Below are positions 37,553 through 49,559 of a stretch of DNA of 64,000 nt, in pieces. The translations under genes and the position numbers were made by a program. Numbering within the stretch: the first letter of the stretch is position 1; each line of letters opens with the position of its first letter. Below the pieces are notes generated by a model, which saw only the letters and a program-made list of their open reading frames with translations, was not told the DNA's origin and did no database searches. The DNA is taken from NCBI RefSeq assembly GCF_963576545.1, contig NC_083653.1, positions 18,751,639 through 18,815,638 of the forward strand. Reading direction: 5' to 3'. Origin of the DNA: Limanda limanda (Eukaryota > Chordata > Actinopteri > Pleuronectiformes > Pleuronectidae).

Positions 37553-38791
37553 ATGAGGTCTCGAATGTCCAGGAGGAACCTGCTGCCACTGCTGCTCCTC
37601 TTCTTCGTAGTTCTGTCTGTGACTGTTTTATTATTACTCTACGGCAATGATGAAAGTGTAACCGATCACGTGGCTCAGGGAAATGAGGAGGAAAAGGTGA
37701 AGTTTAACTTTGGTTCTCCGTCAGACTTGACTCGGTCCGTTTACAACGCAAACTACAGGCAGTATATTCAGAATTTCGACAAGTTTGTTGGGGAGCCTCA
37801 GCTGGTGCTGGTCGTGCAGGTCCACAACAGGCCTGAATACCTCAAGCTGCTCATCAAGTCGTTGAAGGAAATCAAAGAGACTCACGGCTTCCTTTTGATC
37901 TTCAGTCATGACTATTTTACAGAGGAAATAAATACGATAGTGCAGGGGATAACTTTCTGCAGGGTACTGCAAATTTATTTCCCTTTCAGCACTCAGCTGT
38001 ATCCCAGTGAGTTTCCCGGGCAGGATCCACGAGACTGCCCCAGAGACATGTCCAAGGACAAGGCTGTGAAAACAGGATGCCTGAACGCACAACACCCTGA
38101 CTCCTATGGGCACTACAGGGAAGCCCTCATCACTCAAACCAAACACCACTGGTGGTGGAAAATGCACTTTGTGTGGGAGCGAGTGCAGGTGATGCAGGGC
38201 TACAGTGGGTTTGTAGTGTTTCTGGAGGAGGACAACTACATCTTACCAGACTTTTTCCACTTCTATAAGTCAATGGTAGAGTTCAGCAAGAACAGCTGCC
38301 CGGACTGTGACATGCTGGCTCTGGGTAACCACAATGGCCTGAATGATTTTGTTAAACTGTCCAATAAGGTTTTGACCACTGGGTGGATGTCCACGAAACA
38401 CAACATAGGCATGGCCCTCTCCAGGGAGGTGTACTACAAATTGATGGGCTGCAGCCACGAGTTCTGCACCTATGACGACTACAACTGGGACTGGACTTTG
38501 CAGCACTTGTCAGGAACATGCATACCAAAGCCCCTCAAAGTGCTTGTAGCACAGGGTTCCCGGGTTCTTCACACAGGAGACTGTGGCCTTCACCAGAAGG
38601 ACGAGTGCAGGCCAGAATTGGCTTCACAGAGGGCAGAGGAGGGGCTTCAGAGCGTCAAGCATGCCTTATTTCCTTCATCTCTTCTCCTTAATGGTGCAGA
38701 AGCAGTAGAGCACAAGGCACACATGAAGAATGGAGGATGGGGAGACACCCGTGACCATAGTCTATGCAATAACTATGCCAAGCGACTTTGA
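37553..38791 (+). CDS. mgat2: Alpha-1,6-mannosyl-glycoprotein 2-beta-GlcNAc-transferase (GnT-II)
   Basis: Complete 412-residue intronless coding region, close to the ~447 residues of human MGAT2. The enzyme adds GlcNAc in beta-1,2 linkage to the alpha-1,6 mannose arm in the medial Golgi, the step that commits N-glycans to complex form. Seen in the protein: a short basic N-terminus followed by a hydrophobic type II anchor (residues 10-30, LLPLLLLFFVVLSVTVLLLL), a stem, 'VVQVHNRPEYL' (87-97) at the start of the catalytic fold, the EED metal-site motif (225-227, in FLEEDNYILPDF), 'YDDYNWDWTL' (307-316), and the family C-terminus 'KNGGWGDTRDHSLC' (392-405). The first ATG, with A at -3, is chosen; a second ATG four codons on would also keep the anchor. 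Nothing is broken or truncated. The antisense 148-codon frame is a shadow. Confidence 0.98.
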   Translation: MRSRMSRRNLLPLLLLFFVVLSVTVLLLLYGNDESVTDHVAQGNEEEKVKFNFGSPSDLTRSVYNANYRQYIQNFDKFVGEPQLVLVVQVHNRPEYLKLLIKSLKEIKETHGFLLIFSHDYFTEEINTIVQGITFCRVLQIYFPFSTQLYPSEFPGQDPRDCPRDMSKDKAVKTGCLNAQHPDSYGHYREALITQTKHHWWWKMHFVWERVQVMQGYSGFVVFLEEDNYILPDFFHFYKSMVEFSKNSCPDCDMLALGNHNGLNDFVKLSNKVLTTGWMSTKHNIGMALSREVYYKLMGCSHEFCTYDDYNWDWTLQHLSGTCIPKPLKVLVAQGSRVLHTGDCGLHQKDECRPELASQRAEEGLQSVKHALFPSSLLLNGAEAVEHKAHMKNGGWGDTRDHSLCNNYAKRL

Positions 38792-40500
38792 ACTGTACCT
38801 TTTTCTTAAAAGTAGAATTTGGTATTCTGCGAATGAGCAATCACACATCACTTTTCAGGGCTTTAAGGCTAAAATGGTAAAATGCTATAAAGAAATATAA
38901 CTAAACATGGTGCATGCACACAGCTAGTTTATTTTTTGTAATCACCAAAGCTGCACTATTGCCAAAGACATTGTGGAGTTTGTGCGTTTTTAATGCATGC
39001 ACATTCCAACAAGCTGCTCAGTTTCATTTCATCATGTTTGTTTATCTCTGGGTGTCTCACAAGCCAAAACATCAGGTTAGAATTATTGCACAGTGATGGT
39101 GAATTAGAATAAACAACACACACACACAGCATGATGTTTATTCACAAGAGGTTCAGTTTGCTTGTGTGTTGCTTTTTATGGACCATTCAGTTGTAATGAT
39201 TTTTACACCTTCTTTTCATGGTACGGATTTTATATGCAACACCAAAAAGAATGTTCATGTAATGTACGTACATAGAGGTGTAATCAATTGTGCGTGACTG
39301 TCTTCAATGTTAGATGCTCTGATTAATTGAGCAGCTCTGTCTTGGGATTTTAACTTTGTGTTACTTAATATCTCTCTCTGCTCTTACCAGAGGTATTTTT
39401 TTCTGAGGGGAGGTCGACGGACACCACTTGACTTAATCTGTCTCATAGTACCCAGTGTATTGATCCCATGTTACAACCTGCAAGAGGTTGATATTGATTT
39501 ATTTTTTGTGCATTTGCTTTCTGATTGGAGCAAAGTGACCTATTGGAGTCTGGCTCAAGATTCTGATACTGCAAACGTCAGGGTCGTCTGATTCTGCATT
39601 TCCAGAATAGCACCTTCATGGTCAGAATTTATGCTGGGAAATGAAAACAGAATGAATTGCATTGGGATTAGATGTAGAGAGAAAGACAGATTTCTTTTCT
39701 TTACAGGCATTCATTCAGTAGATAAAAAATATCCCCCTGGAGATAAACTTTCCCTTTTACATTATAAAAGAATGAGGAAACACAATCATAATGATGCTGT
39801 TGATGGCTTCAAGATCACCAAACGTGCCTTTTTATAGTTCCTCTGTGCCAGACCTGTTTTAAAGAGATTTTTAAAAGTGCACTGATAACATTGGAATTCA
39901 CCTTGTACTTTGCATTGTATTTACCAATTCTTGTGACTCATAATTGCTGATGGATATTATTTGATAGTGTCTTTCTTTACAACATTTTTAGGGAAAAAAT
40001 GTGGAAATTAATTTCACAAAAGAAATTCTTAGTATAAAGTTAGGTAAAATTATGCCTCACTGTGGAATATTGCTTGTACAGAAGATAGTTGCCCCAAATA
40101 AGTGCCCTAACCTGTTTAACCTGATATAAGGGCATCACAATGTGCCTTAGGGAGATTCAAGAAATCTGCAATGAATGTGATAACGGATAGATTATCTTCT
40201 GTTCATGTTGAAAAGCACAATACATTTTTAAGAACATAGAAAAGACACAAAAATATACATATTATAATGAATTTCTGTGTATGTGGATTATTTTTGTGTG
40301 GATGTCGACTGTTTTTGTGTGGATGTGGGATGATTGATTATCCCTTAATCAGTGAGATAGGTGTGCAGTTTCATGAAATGAATCCAACCTTTTTTGTTGT
40401 CATTTTTGCTTGTTCTATTGTTCCTCTCTGTCACTTGAAATTGCTGTTTATTGTTCACTTAATGTTTTGCCAAATGGAAAATAAAAGACATTGAATGTTT
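38792..40500 (+). terminator. MGAT2 3' untranslated region and poly(A) signal
   Basis: About 1.7 kb of non-coding, T-rich sequence follows the stop codon. It ends at a strong signal, AATAAA at 40480-40485 in 'ggaaaataaaagacattg'. Earlier A-rich words exist, but this one fits the fall in 3'UTR-like composition. The extent is inferred and no transcript is available here. Confidence 0.55.
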
Positions 40501-40964
40501 GGCTGGTCATTGTTTTTTTAAAATAAATAACTTGTAACGCTTCAAGTTAATATCAATCGCTACCTTGAGTCATACAGTTGTGACACAGCAAGTTAAATGA
40601 GCATTAAAAAAATATGTTCAGCAGTTGCCAGAATTTTCAACAGTTTCTTAAAGGAAATGTTTTTTATAGTCATCAATTGCTAATGTAATAATCTTTATTA
40701 TATAGCACTATTTTTATCAAGGTTACAAAGAGCTTGTAAAATAAAATGGGAATTTATACAGAAATAAGATTAAAAACTTAACACAATCAACTAATTTTAA
40801 GTATGTTTGAAAACATTGTCTCTGTCTTGGCTATAATTACTTGATAAAACATCCAGACTGAGCAACAGTGACTGCTCTGTTAAAAATATATTTTTTTTAT
40901 GACAAGTTAAAATCTCTTCGAGAAGCTGAGCCCTGAAAGAAAAGAGAAGCTGATGGGAACTCGG

Positions 40965-41106
40965 AGGTTCTTCCGGTAACACGTCACGTGATTGACGCGC
41001 CTGGTGTCATTGGCCGACTTCTGCTCCGTGTTTATTTCCGGAAGTAAGTTATCAGTGTCACACTTTCCATCAGGACTATCAAACATCTCCAACGACGCAA
41101 CAACAG
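40965..41106 (+). promoter_or_regulatory. BROX promoter and probable non-coding exon 1
   Basis: A CpG-rich stretch before BROX. It holds an E-box GTCACGTGAT (40983-40992), one base off the palindromic TFEB/CLEAR-type site. It also holds an inverted CCAAT (ATTGG, in 'gtgtcattggccgac') and ETS-like 'ttccgg' words on both sides (40970s and 41035-41043). A clean donor, CAACAG|GTACAA, ends at 41106. The first coding exon begins with a splice acceptor immediately before the ATG, so an upstream non-coding exon is required and this is the best candidate. Confidence 0.6.
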
Positions 41107-41617
41107 GTACAAGATAAATCCGCATTCAAACACGTGAAGTCCTTTTATTTAGCTGTCGAATTAATAAGTCAGTTGTCTCGTCGCTTCAGCGAATCATGTT
41201 TACATTGTGGATGTAGCCAGTGTTAGCCGTTAGCACTCCGTAGCGTAGCTTACGTAATGTACTTTGTCTTCAAAGGAGAGAAAGACAAATAATCCAAAAC
41301 AACATTCATGGCAGTCTGAAGTCATGTCCGAGGCTTTGTGTCAAGATTTCACACACTTTGTCCTGTTAGTGAGTCAACACTGCCGCGGGCGAGGAGGTGA
41401 AGCGACCGTGTCGATAACCTGATGTTAGCCATGATTACACATTAGCTAGCTTGTTAATGATGCCCATTCTATAAATGCCTCACCAAAATGTACTGGCTAT
41501 TCAGGAGAAGGTCGATTCTACTTTACCATAAGTGTGTTAACTCTAGAAAGGGAAGTGGTTCATTAAGTGCCTGTCATGCTGTATGTTTCACCCCCTTTGT
41601 GTGTCCTCTTCCACAGG

Positions 41618-44600
41618 ATGGCACATTGGTTTCACAGGAACCCACTGAAGGCAACGGCGCCTGTGTCTTTTAATTTTTATGGTGTGGCAGGGAGCCCCTC
41701 CGCCAATAAGATATGCAAGTATGTCTTATCATCTTATTATAAACTATCAAGGGTATTATAGCAATGGACTTTGACTATGAAAAAGATCATATACAGATAT
41801 ACCTTTTGTGTGGTCCTCTTTCCTTTCCTCATGATGATCTAATGACCATCAGTGTGGTGCTACTGTCACAGTCCTGGGATCAATTGCGTTTCTTTAACTA
41901 ATTGGCTATAATAGCCTTGTTGGATACAATCTGTATGAATGATGTAATGATTATGATAGATGTTGGACATCAGTTGATGGCTGCTTTTATTTTGTGACAC
42001 GTTCAGTGACCTGAGGACAACCAGGGCGAGACTGCTGGAGATGTTCACTGATGTCACCTGCAACCCAGAGATCATGAAAAATGCCACAGATGCATACTTC
42101 TCCCTCTTACAAGGTTTGTTTACACTGCAGAAAATGAATCTCCTCTCCTCCACCTGTCGTGCTTACATCAGTGTTTTATCCTAGGAGTTTTGTCAGAAGT
42201 GGTGCTGTTCTGTACCAGTCTGTGAGCGTGTAAAGCTGGACTGTTATATATGTGCAATGGTAGTGGAAGAAAAAGGAATAGTCAGTAAATCAGATTTTTC
42301 ATGGTGACCTTGTTAGTGTGTTGATTTACTTGGGGAGTTTGAAACTTATAAGGTTTCACAGGCCCAGATTATAGCCAGTAGTAATGAATGTTGAAGAATA
42401 AGGTTTTACTGAGAGGAGACAGGCGGAGATGACTCCTGTCGTATCTCTTTCCAAACTAATGCTATACAGTATTATAGTGCTGCATAATCAGGTTAATTCA
42501 CACACCACAGTGAGGTTAACCTATGAATGAGAAACTTAACACTTCCCTCAAAATGACAGATAATAACAAGCATTGAGTACATGTCAACAGATGATATCAA
42601 TTGCACATACACAATTGTTTTATTCTTCATTGAGGCAGATCTCATTTCGTGTGAGGGACACTGTGGCACACAAAAGCTTTCAATCTCAAAGACAACTGGC
42701 AGATCCCTTTACAGAGACATTAACATGTTGTTACAAGTTTGGATATAATTTAAAAAAATTGTAAATTCAAGTTATTTTATCATTGAAAATGTCTTCAAAT
42801 TAAATTAAAAATGAATCATATTCTCAGAACCATTGTTGCGCTGCTTAACAGTGATGTCTGTGTATTCATATTCAGCTGTGTGTGTAGGGTACCCCTACTT
42901 TCATACCAGCACTGGTCAGCTGCGTGTAGTGTAGAAAGCACCAGTAGCAGGTTACATTTTGAAGTAAATATCAATAAACCATGCGAAATTTCAGCAATGA
43001 TAATGCAGTTGGTCAGCCAGCATGAGCTCAGGCTGCTCAGTTAAACCCACTGCTCAAACCAACAGAGCTGTATCTTAATTCTAGTGGCAGATGACATTTA
43101 AAGAAATGTTTATAAAATGATCTACGAGACACACAGCACTGTATGATGGAACTGTACAGGAGTTAAGTATATATATTTCACTCAATAAAAACATTGCATT
43201 GCCTCCATAAAGAACTAGCAGATATATGCAACACACAATGTTAAATTGTCTTCGTATGTGTTTCCAACTTCTAAGAAATCTGAATATTACCTAAATATAA
43301 AAGCAATTGCTTCTGAGCATGGTCTTTGCATATTGTTGACTAAAAAAGTGTTTGAAAAACAGAGTTTGCATTTTGAACCTTTATGAGACCGGCACACTTC
43401 ATGTCTTTTAATAGCTTTTATACATTCAAATGTGTTTCTCTTTGTCTTCTGCCATTTTTGTTATGTCGCTTTGCACCTAACCAGCTGCTTTTCTGTTTTA
43501 AAACATCGGTTTAACACACAATAGGCTTCATCTCATCCTTGGATGGAACTACACAGGAGAACAAGATGAGGTTCATCCAGAACTTCAAGTGGACTGACAC
43601 CTTACAAGGAAACACACCAAGGTAGAACGATAAGAGAAACTCGTACAACCAGTCTTGTAGTAGGTGGAGGGACTGGCCTTCTTTTTCACATCTGAACAAT
43701 GGCGTGATTAACTTGCCAAGACCTAGTTAGGATGTTCTAAAAATAGTGTTAATATCTGTTAACAGTGGGTGCTGGAAGGTAAAGGAATTGTAAAATGAGC
43801 AATTTCTGGCATAATTGATCGTCACACACACACACACACACACACATACACACTTTTATATACACAGTTATTACATGGCAAAAGTTGGTTATTCCAGAGG
43901 TCAGCAGCTAAAGTGAATTTCTGTTTGGCGCTGATTTTTAATGTTGGCAATATTGACTTGTTTGCATGTTTATTTGCATTATCGTTATTGCATGTTACAT
44001 TATTATTTAATGATATACAAAATACAACAGCTATGATTATATTATTCAGTTTTGTTGACAATTTCAAAAATGTGTACATTCAATGATAAGGTATGTTCAA
44101 TACCATGATTAAAGATGTTTTCTTAGTGGACTGCTTTAAACTGAAGGGTGTTTCTATTCATTCATTTTCCTTACATTAGGGATCATAATAATAGAGACAC
44201 CTCATAGTAATGCAGCTTAGCACAAAAGCACTCTTAACTATTGCGGCAGAGCTAAACTGTGTAATTTAATGAATACCTCAATGACAGAATTGACAAAAGT
44301 GAAAGACACATAAAAGTAGAACATACAGCAGAGCAGTTGTATTCAGGCTGTACAGGTGTGAGTGGACACAGACCTAAGTGCAGCACTGAATGCACCCAAA
44401 TCCGTCCTCAATGGGACCTAAGATCCCATTTCTACGACCACATTTGGAGGTCATCTGGGAAGCATGCGACTAAATTCTTTTTGCTGTGTGAGCACATACT
44501 GTACGTCCTGAGCAACATATGATGGACCACCAATTCAGCTGTCGCCTCTGAACCGCTACAGTTTCACACTGAATCGGACCTCTTTTACGCTTGAATACGT

Positions 44601-47600
44601 TGATGTGTTCGTGGCCACTGCCATAGTATCAGCACTACTCACCACATAATAATTTACACTTTTCTTAAATTGGTAAAGTCTTTCTTCTTAGTAACAGCTC
44701 TGCCTATGTCACTCCTGACTCCACAGCTATCTTTCTTGGAAGAAGGTTAAACAACATAATGGGTAACTTGGTAAAAACAACCTAATATGGTCTTTGCAAA
44801 AACACAAATGAAGTACATGTTTATTTGCATATAGAGTGTGGAGGTGAGATTTGATCACAAGTGGTCCCAGTGGACACATTCAAGACACATTTTCATGCCA
44901 GGTATGAACAGGTGAACTTAATGCTGAACACTAGTGATCGGATCTTTCAGGGCGGATGTTGATGCCAGGTCTGATCAGAGCCTATATAACCCACTGTCTC
45001 TGGTTTCTCTCCTCCCAGTGCCCAGCAGGATGCAGTGTTTGAAATGGTCTCCATGGCCTTCAATGTAGCCGTCTGGTACACCAAGTTTGCCTCACGACTA
45101 GCAGGCAAAGAAAAGTATGTGGTCATTTTGTTTATATTCGTGCATTCATTTTTGTGAAATCAGTCGTATACTAAATAACAAATCAAAGATTTTTAGAATT
45201 TTCATTGGTTTGTTCCCATACTATACATTTTTACTGTCGTGATTGTGTCTATCTTATAGCATAACAGAGCCTGAGGCAAAAGACGTTCACCGGAGCCTGA
45301 AGGTTTCTGCTGGAATGTTCAAAAACCTCAAGGTGAGTCTCATCGACACACAAGTCTTCAGCCTAAATTATGGCAGAGCTGGGAAGCACTTTTTTTTCTG
45401 GAGGGTTCCTCATAGTACAATTTTTTTTAACTCCCCTCATAACCACAATATTCACATTTTACCGTTTTGTAAACAACATACTGTTCATAGGTGTAAAAAC
45501 TTCGAACAATGGGATTTTTCCAAACGCCCTGAAACAACAGCACACCCTTTACTTTTCCCTTCATCACGCAAGCATTAGTCAGACTAATACACTTCCTTAA
45601 CTACAAAGCAAAGCAAATGATCGCATTGGTTAAGAATACATTCATAAATGAATATATTGGGGGTGAGGGTGTGTGTGTGTGTTTTTTTTGTTTTTTTTTT
45701 CAAAATAACTATTATCTGGAACGTTTCCTGCAGGACGTTCATATCCCTCGCCTCATCACCCCGGCTGAAAAGGGCAGAGACCTGGAGCCCCGAGTGATGG
45801 ATGCATACATCATCCAGTGCCAAGCAGAAGCACAAGAAGGTACAGTAGCTCAATTACAGCACTGCATTACGAATGTTTATAAACATTAACTCATATCCAA
45901 CCATTGCTGGAGCCAGCTGTGTGTCAGAACTCTTTTTCCTGCCTCCATGAACAGACAGCGACATTATTTTCTGCTGGAAGTTTTAATCTACAATTCTGTT
46001 GACATTTTTAAGGATGTCTAAAAAAAGGCTTTTCTTGTCTTAGCTGCACATGACTTGACTCAAGAGGAGTATTTTTCTTTTCTAAACTGAGCTCTGACAT
46101 GACCGCTGTGATATCTGCATCTAATTTCTGTATAATTTGCATCGAATATGACTTGCATTTGTTTGTCAAAGTTAGTTTGTGAGAGTTTAGTAGATCCTAA
46201 TAAATTTGTCTAAATAATAGGGAAAGATCAAAAATAACAATTGTAATTATTCCTAACTCTGCCAGTGTGTTATTTAGAAACACACCTTTTCCTTAAATTA
46301 ATAAATCAGTAGATATACTGACAACGAGAAAGGGTTTCAGATCAAGTCGTATGTTTATAAAAAATTTGATGGAAGGGTCTTCCCAGACCAAGCTCAAAGC
46401 TTGGTGACAGCAGATATGAAGTGAGGGAACTTATGAATATAAAAATAATCTATTATCATATTCATGTTATTTTCCATTTTGTTCATTATATTTGAGTTCC
46501 TTTATCATATAGTCACTTTTTTCCTACAGTGACCATTGCCAGGGCGATTGAACTGAAGCACAACGCCACTCTCATCGCAGCGCTGGCATTTGAAACAGCA
46601 AACTTCTATCAAAAAGCAGGTCAGTATTTTTCTGCATCTGGTTTAGAAAACCCAAATCAACACACTACAGCAACTATTAAAATGCTGACAATTGTTTTTC
46701 CTACTTTACGCCATGTTTGTATATTTAGAATATGAAAACTGTACCTGGTTAGTTACGTAGACCCGGGTATTAAAGGTACATTTTCCTTTTTGTAGACCAC
46801 ACACTGAACACATTGGAGCCAGAGTGCAGCAGCAAGTGGAGGAAGTATTTTCAGCTGAAGTGGCATTTTTACATGGCTTATGTGAGTTCATGCGTATCCT
46901 GGTGTTCCCTTTGAATTTTAAAACCAAACTACCAACAAGTCTTTAAACTTATATTTACCTGTCTTTCATTGTGTTTGCAGGCATACTGTTATCATGGGCA
47001 GACACTGCTGGCAAGTGACAAGTGTGGTGAGGCCATAAGATCTCTCCAGGAAGCAGAAAAGTGTACGTTTGTATTGAGCTGACGTGTAATCAACTTGCTG
47101 CAGATGCAGTAGGTCATGACACAGGTGCTTCCTGTGTGTGTTTCCTGGGTTGCTGCTGTATTTTTGTGCACATTTGTCATCATGCCTGCTCTTTGGCAGG
47201 GGAGGTGAGCAAAAACACACATTAACTACATCGGATCAGGTTTATTGCCAAGTAGGTTTACAGCAATTCCATGTGTGTGTAAACCTACTTGGCAATTAAC
47301 CCCATTTTGATTCTGATTGTAATATAGGGAATGTGGGTTTTTGTTCATCTCTCCTTCTAAAATTGCCAAACATCTGTTTTTGTATTAACACAAGGATGTT
47401 TCTGTTTAGGTTACTCCCGTGCTGAGGCGCTGTGTAAAGAGTATCGTCAGACCAAAGGCCCGGGCACCACAGCCAAACCATCAGAGCAACTGTTCTTCCT
47501 CAAACTGGGCGGCCTCATTAAAATCACACTGGAGAAGTGCCAGAGGGAAAATGGATTTATGTGAGTCCGTCAGGGTGGACACAATACACAATACATGCAT

Positions 47601-48262
47601 ACAACGCATATTACCATCCCCAAAAGAGTGTTACTGAGACAGTAAGAACATTTCTTTTGTTTATTAAAGTATATTAACTTATCAGAAAACCTTCATCACC
47701 TACTGATGAGTATCTTCTAATCACACTGTCTATAGTTAAGTAACAGTTGCGAATAGTATCTCTTTGCAGTTTAAGAAGCTGCTTAGTTATTCCTGTTTAT
47801 ATCCAGTTTGGCTGTTAAATAGTGCACCACTCAAACCTAAACCGACAGAGTTTGAAATGATCATAATACCTCAAATTGTTTTTAAGTCTTACGCCTTTAA
47901 ATTGTACCTCTGAACATAATCCCTTAGATACTTCCATAAAGTCCCAGCTGAGGCCCCCCTGCTAGAGCTGAAGGCGAGTTACGGCCTGGCTGAGCCGGTC
48001 ACATTTGAGCTGCCGCCTCTCAGCGAGCTGTGCACTCCTGAGGTTTACGCCACCTTCGATCTGACTAAAGGAGCCAAAAATGGAAAGGTACTGCCGCTGG
48101 CCGCACGCACACAATCTCCAAATCAAAAAGCCAACAGAGGTAAGATTCTGAGCTCTGTTGTTTTTATTCTTACTTCAGGCAAAACCCAAGGAGGAGGAGG
48201 TGAAACCAGTGAAGGAGCCAGATTTGAAGCCTCAGACGGACACAGGCTGTGTCATCTCCTAA
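41618..48262 (+). CDS. brox: BROX, BRO1 domain and CAAX motif-containing protein
   Basis: Twelve coding exons with GT-AG introns and consistent phases: 41617-41718, 42007-42113, 43525-43621, 45019-45114, 45260-45332, 45734-45839, 46530-46619, 46796-46881, 46981-47062, 47410-47560, 47928-48087 and 48179-48262. The ATG lies one base inside the first of them. The product is 410 residues (human 411). It starts [19 protein letters not shown] and contains '[10 protein letters not shown]', 'CQAEAQE', 'ARAIELKHN' and '[12 protein letters not shown]', typical of the BROX BRO1 domain, which fills most of the protein. It ends in the CAAX box CVIS, expected to be prenylated (serine at the end favours farnesyl). 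Family knowledge: BRO1 domains bind CHMP4-type ESCRT-III proteins, and BROX acts on endosomal and nuclear-envelope membranes. The Lys-rich '[14 protein letters not shown]' linker precedes the CAAX box. All exons are intact. Confidence 0.97.
43823..43849. repeat. CA microsatellite in BROX intron
   Basis: Simple (CA)n run of about 13 units, with one TA interruption, in the intron between BROX coding exons 3 and 4. Confidence 0.95.
47245..47295. repeat. 18-bp perfect inverted repeat in BROX intron
   Basis: TTGCCAAGTAGGTTTACA (47245-47262) and its exact complement at 47278-47295 with a 15-bp loop, in the intron after BROX exon 10. The arm wording matches a dispersed fish repeat (a single copy is at about 27,545), so it looks like two short copies in opposite directions. 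Confidence 0.9.
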
Positions 48263-48493
48263 ACCCCCCAAACACTTCATTAACAGCATCATGCTCACCT
48301 CCATCGACTGTACTGATGGCATCTATATTTCCTTCCAAGTATACATCCATAGGAAATGTATTTTTTAATTAATCCATGACGTTTTACATTTATGCTAAGA
48401 CATGTGTATTGTATTTGGGTATGACTGCCGTTGTTGTTGCATTTAAACCAGAGCCAGTTAAACATCATAGCTAACATGTTTGGAGTTTAATTA
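48263..48493 (+). other. BROX 3' untranslated region
   Basis: Non-coding sequence after the BROX stop. I find no perfect AATAAA before the repeat that starts at about 48,494. The true 3' end may use a variant signal or lie inside the repeat. Confidence 0.4.
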
Positions 48494-49060
48494 GGGCCCG
48501 AGCACCAACAGTGCTTTCGCCCGATTGTTCAGGAAAATTAGTCGTATTTTTGTCAGCTTAAACATACTCAAAAACTCACAAAACTTTGCGTGCGTGTCAG
48601 GCATGATGACAATGGCTCAACAGTGATTCCTAAAACGCAGCAATTCCGTCTGGTTTAACCGATCATCACGAAATTTGGTACACACGTGTATCATGACCTG
48701 ACGAAAAAAAAATATTTTGTGGTCATTTGGGATGTTTTACATGTGTATTCTAACAAACTCCTCCTAGAGCCCTCAGCAGATTTACTTTAAATTCAGTGAG
48801 TGTCATTTCCACTCTTAGGAGATGAAAGTTATTAAACGTTGAAGTGTACGTCACACGGTGTGACCGGGCGTCAAAGTTTGATGATTGCCAAAAAATAAGG
48901 ATTTACTATAACTCCTCTGTGCATTGTCCAATCAGCCTCAAACCTCTTTATCACAATGGCAGTCCCGCCCTAAACAGAGCCATATGTTAATATTGACTCA
49001 TCGTCACTTCGCCTACTGCTGGGGACAGGAAGTGACAAGTTTTATACTTTGATGCTTTGA
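48494..49060 (+). repeat. Dispersed 'gggcccgagcac' fish repeat
   Basis: Opens with 'taattagggcccgagcacca' and contains 'atcacgaaatttggtacaca' and 'caaactcctcctagagccct'. These phrases recur across teleost genomes as an interspersed repeat of uncertain class. Right boundary is uncertain. No coding potential in this part. Confidence 0.6.
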
Positions 49061-49066
49061 GTATGT

Positions 49067-49480
49067 TCAAGCCGTCAAAACAGCCGTCAGCCTTGCTTTG
49101 ACTTCATTGTATCTCTCCTGAGGTTTTCTCCAGTCAGTCTGTAAACTTAGCAGAGTCGTCTTTGTTTCGCAGAGCTGGATATTGAGGTCAGCACTGAAAC
49201 TCTTCTCCTGTACCAGCAATTCAAAGAGCTCCAGATTTTGATCTGCCACCTTTTTCTCATTTTTTTACTTTGCCACTTCCCCACTGGGCTCCTGATAGTC
49301 ATCGTACATGATGAACATTTCTTTCATCCTCTGCAGTTCTTGTGTGCTCTTCTCGTCGTTCTCCTTTGCCCTCAGTTCTGCAAGGTACAGAGGAAAATTG
49401 ATCAGTTGTAGGTCACTCATCTTGTGTGCAATTATGGTCTTTTCCTTGATTAACGTCACTGCTGAGTTCAGTTGTTCAGA
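49067..49480 (-). pseudogene. Broken coiled-coil reading frame
   Basis: A single minus-strand frame reads from about 49,480 down to 49,067 with only one internal stop (TAA at 49265-49267). Upstream part: 'EQLNSAVTLIKEKTIIAHKM' ... 'AELRAKENDEKSTQELQRMK' ... 'YDDYQEPSGEVAK'. Downstream part: 'ELFELLVQEKSFSADLNIQL' ... 'DWRKPQERYNEVKARLTAVL'. The residue mix (many E, K, L and Q with a heptad feel) is protein-like and unlike the surrounding AT-rich text. No introns or start are apparent, which suits a transposon-borne frame or a retrocopy fragment. I do not recognise the parent protein. Confidence 0.55.
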
Positions 49481-49559
49481 TGATTACACAGAATATCTTA
49501 ACCCTTTGATACACAAGCTATGCAAACCCCTTCTAATGCAAAACATTGGTCAAAGATGA

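Noticed and set aside
37721..38506. Antisense frames (148 and 78 codons) in the MGAT2 coding region
   Set aside because: Shadows of a real, conserved coding sequence on the other strand.
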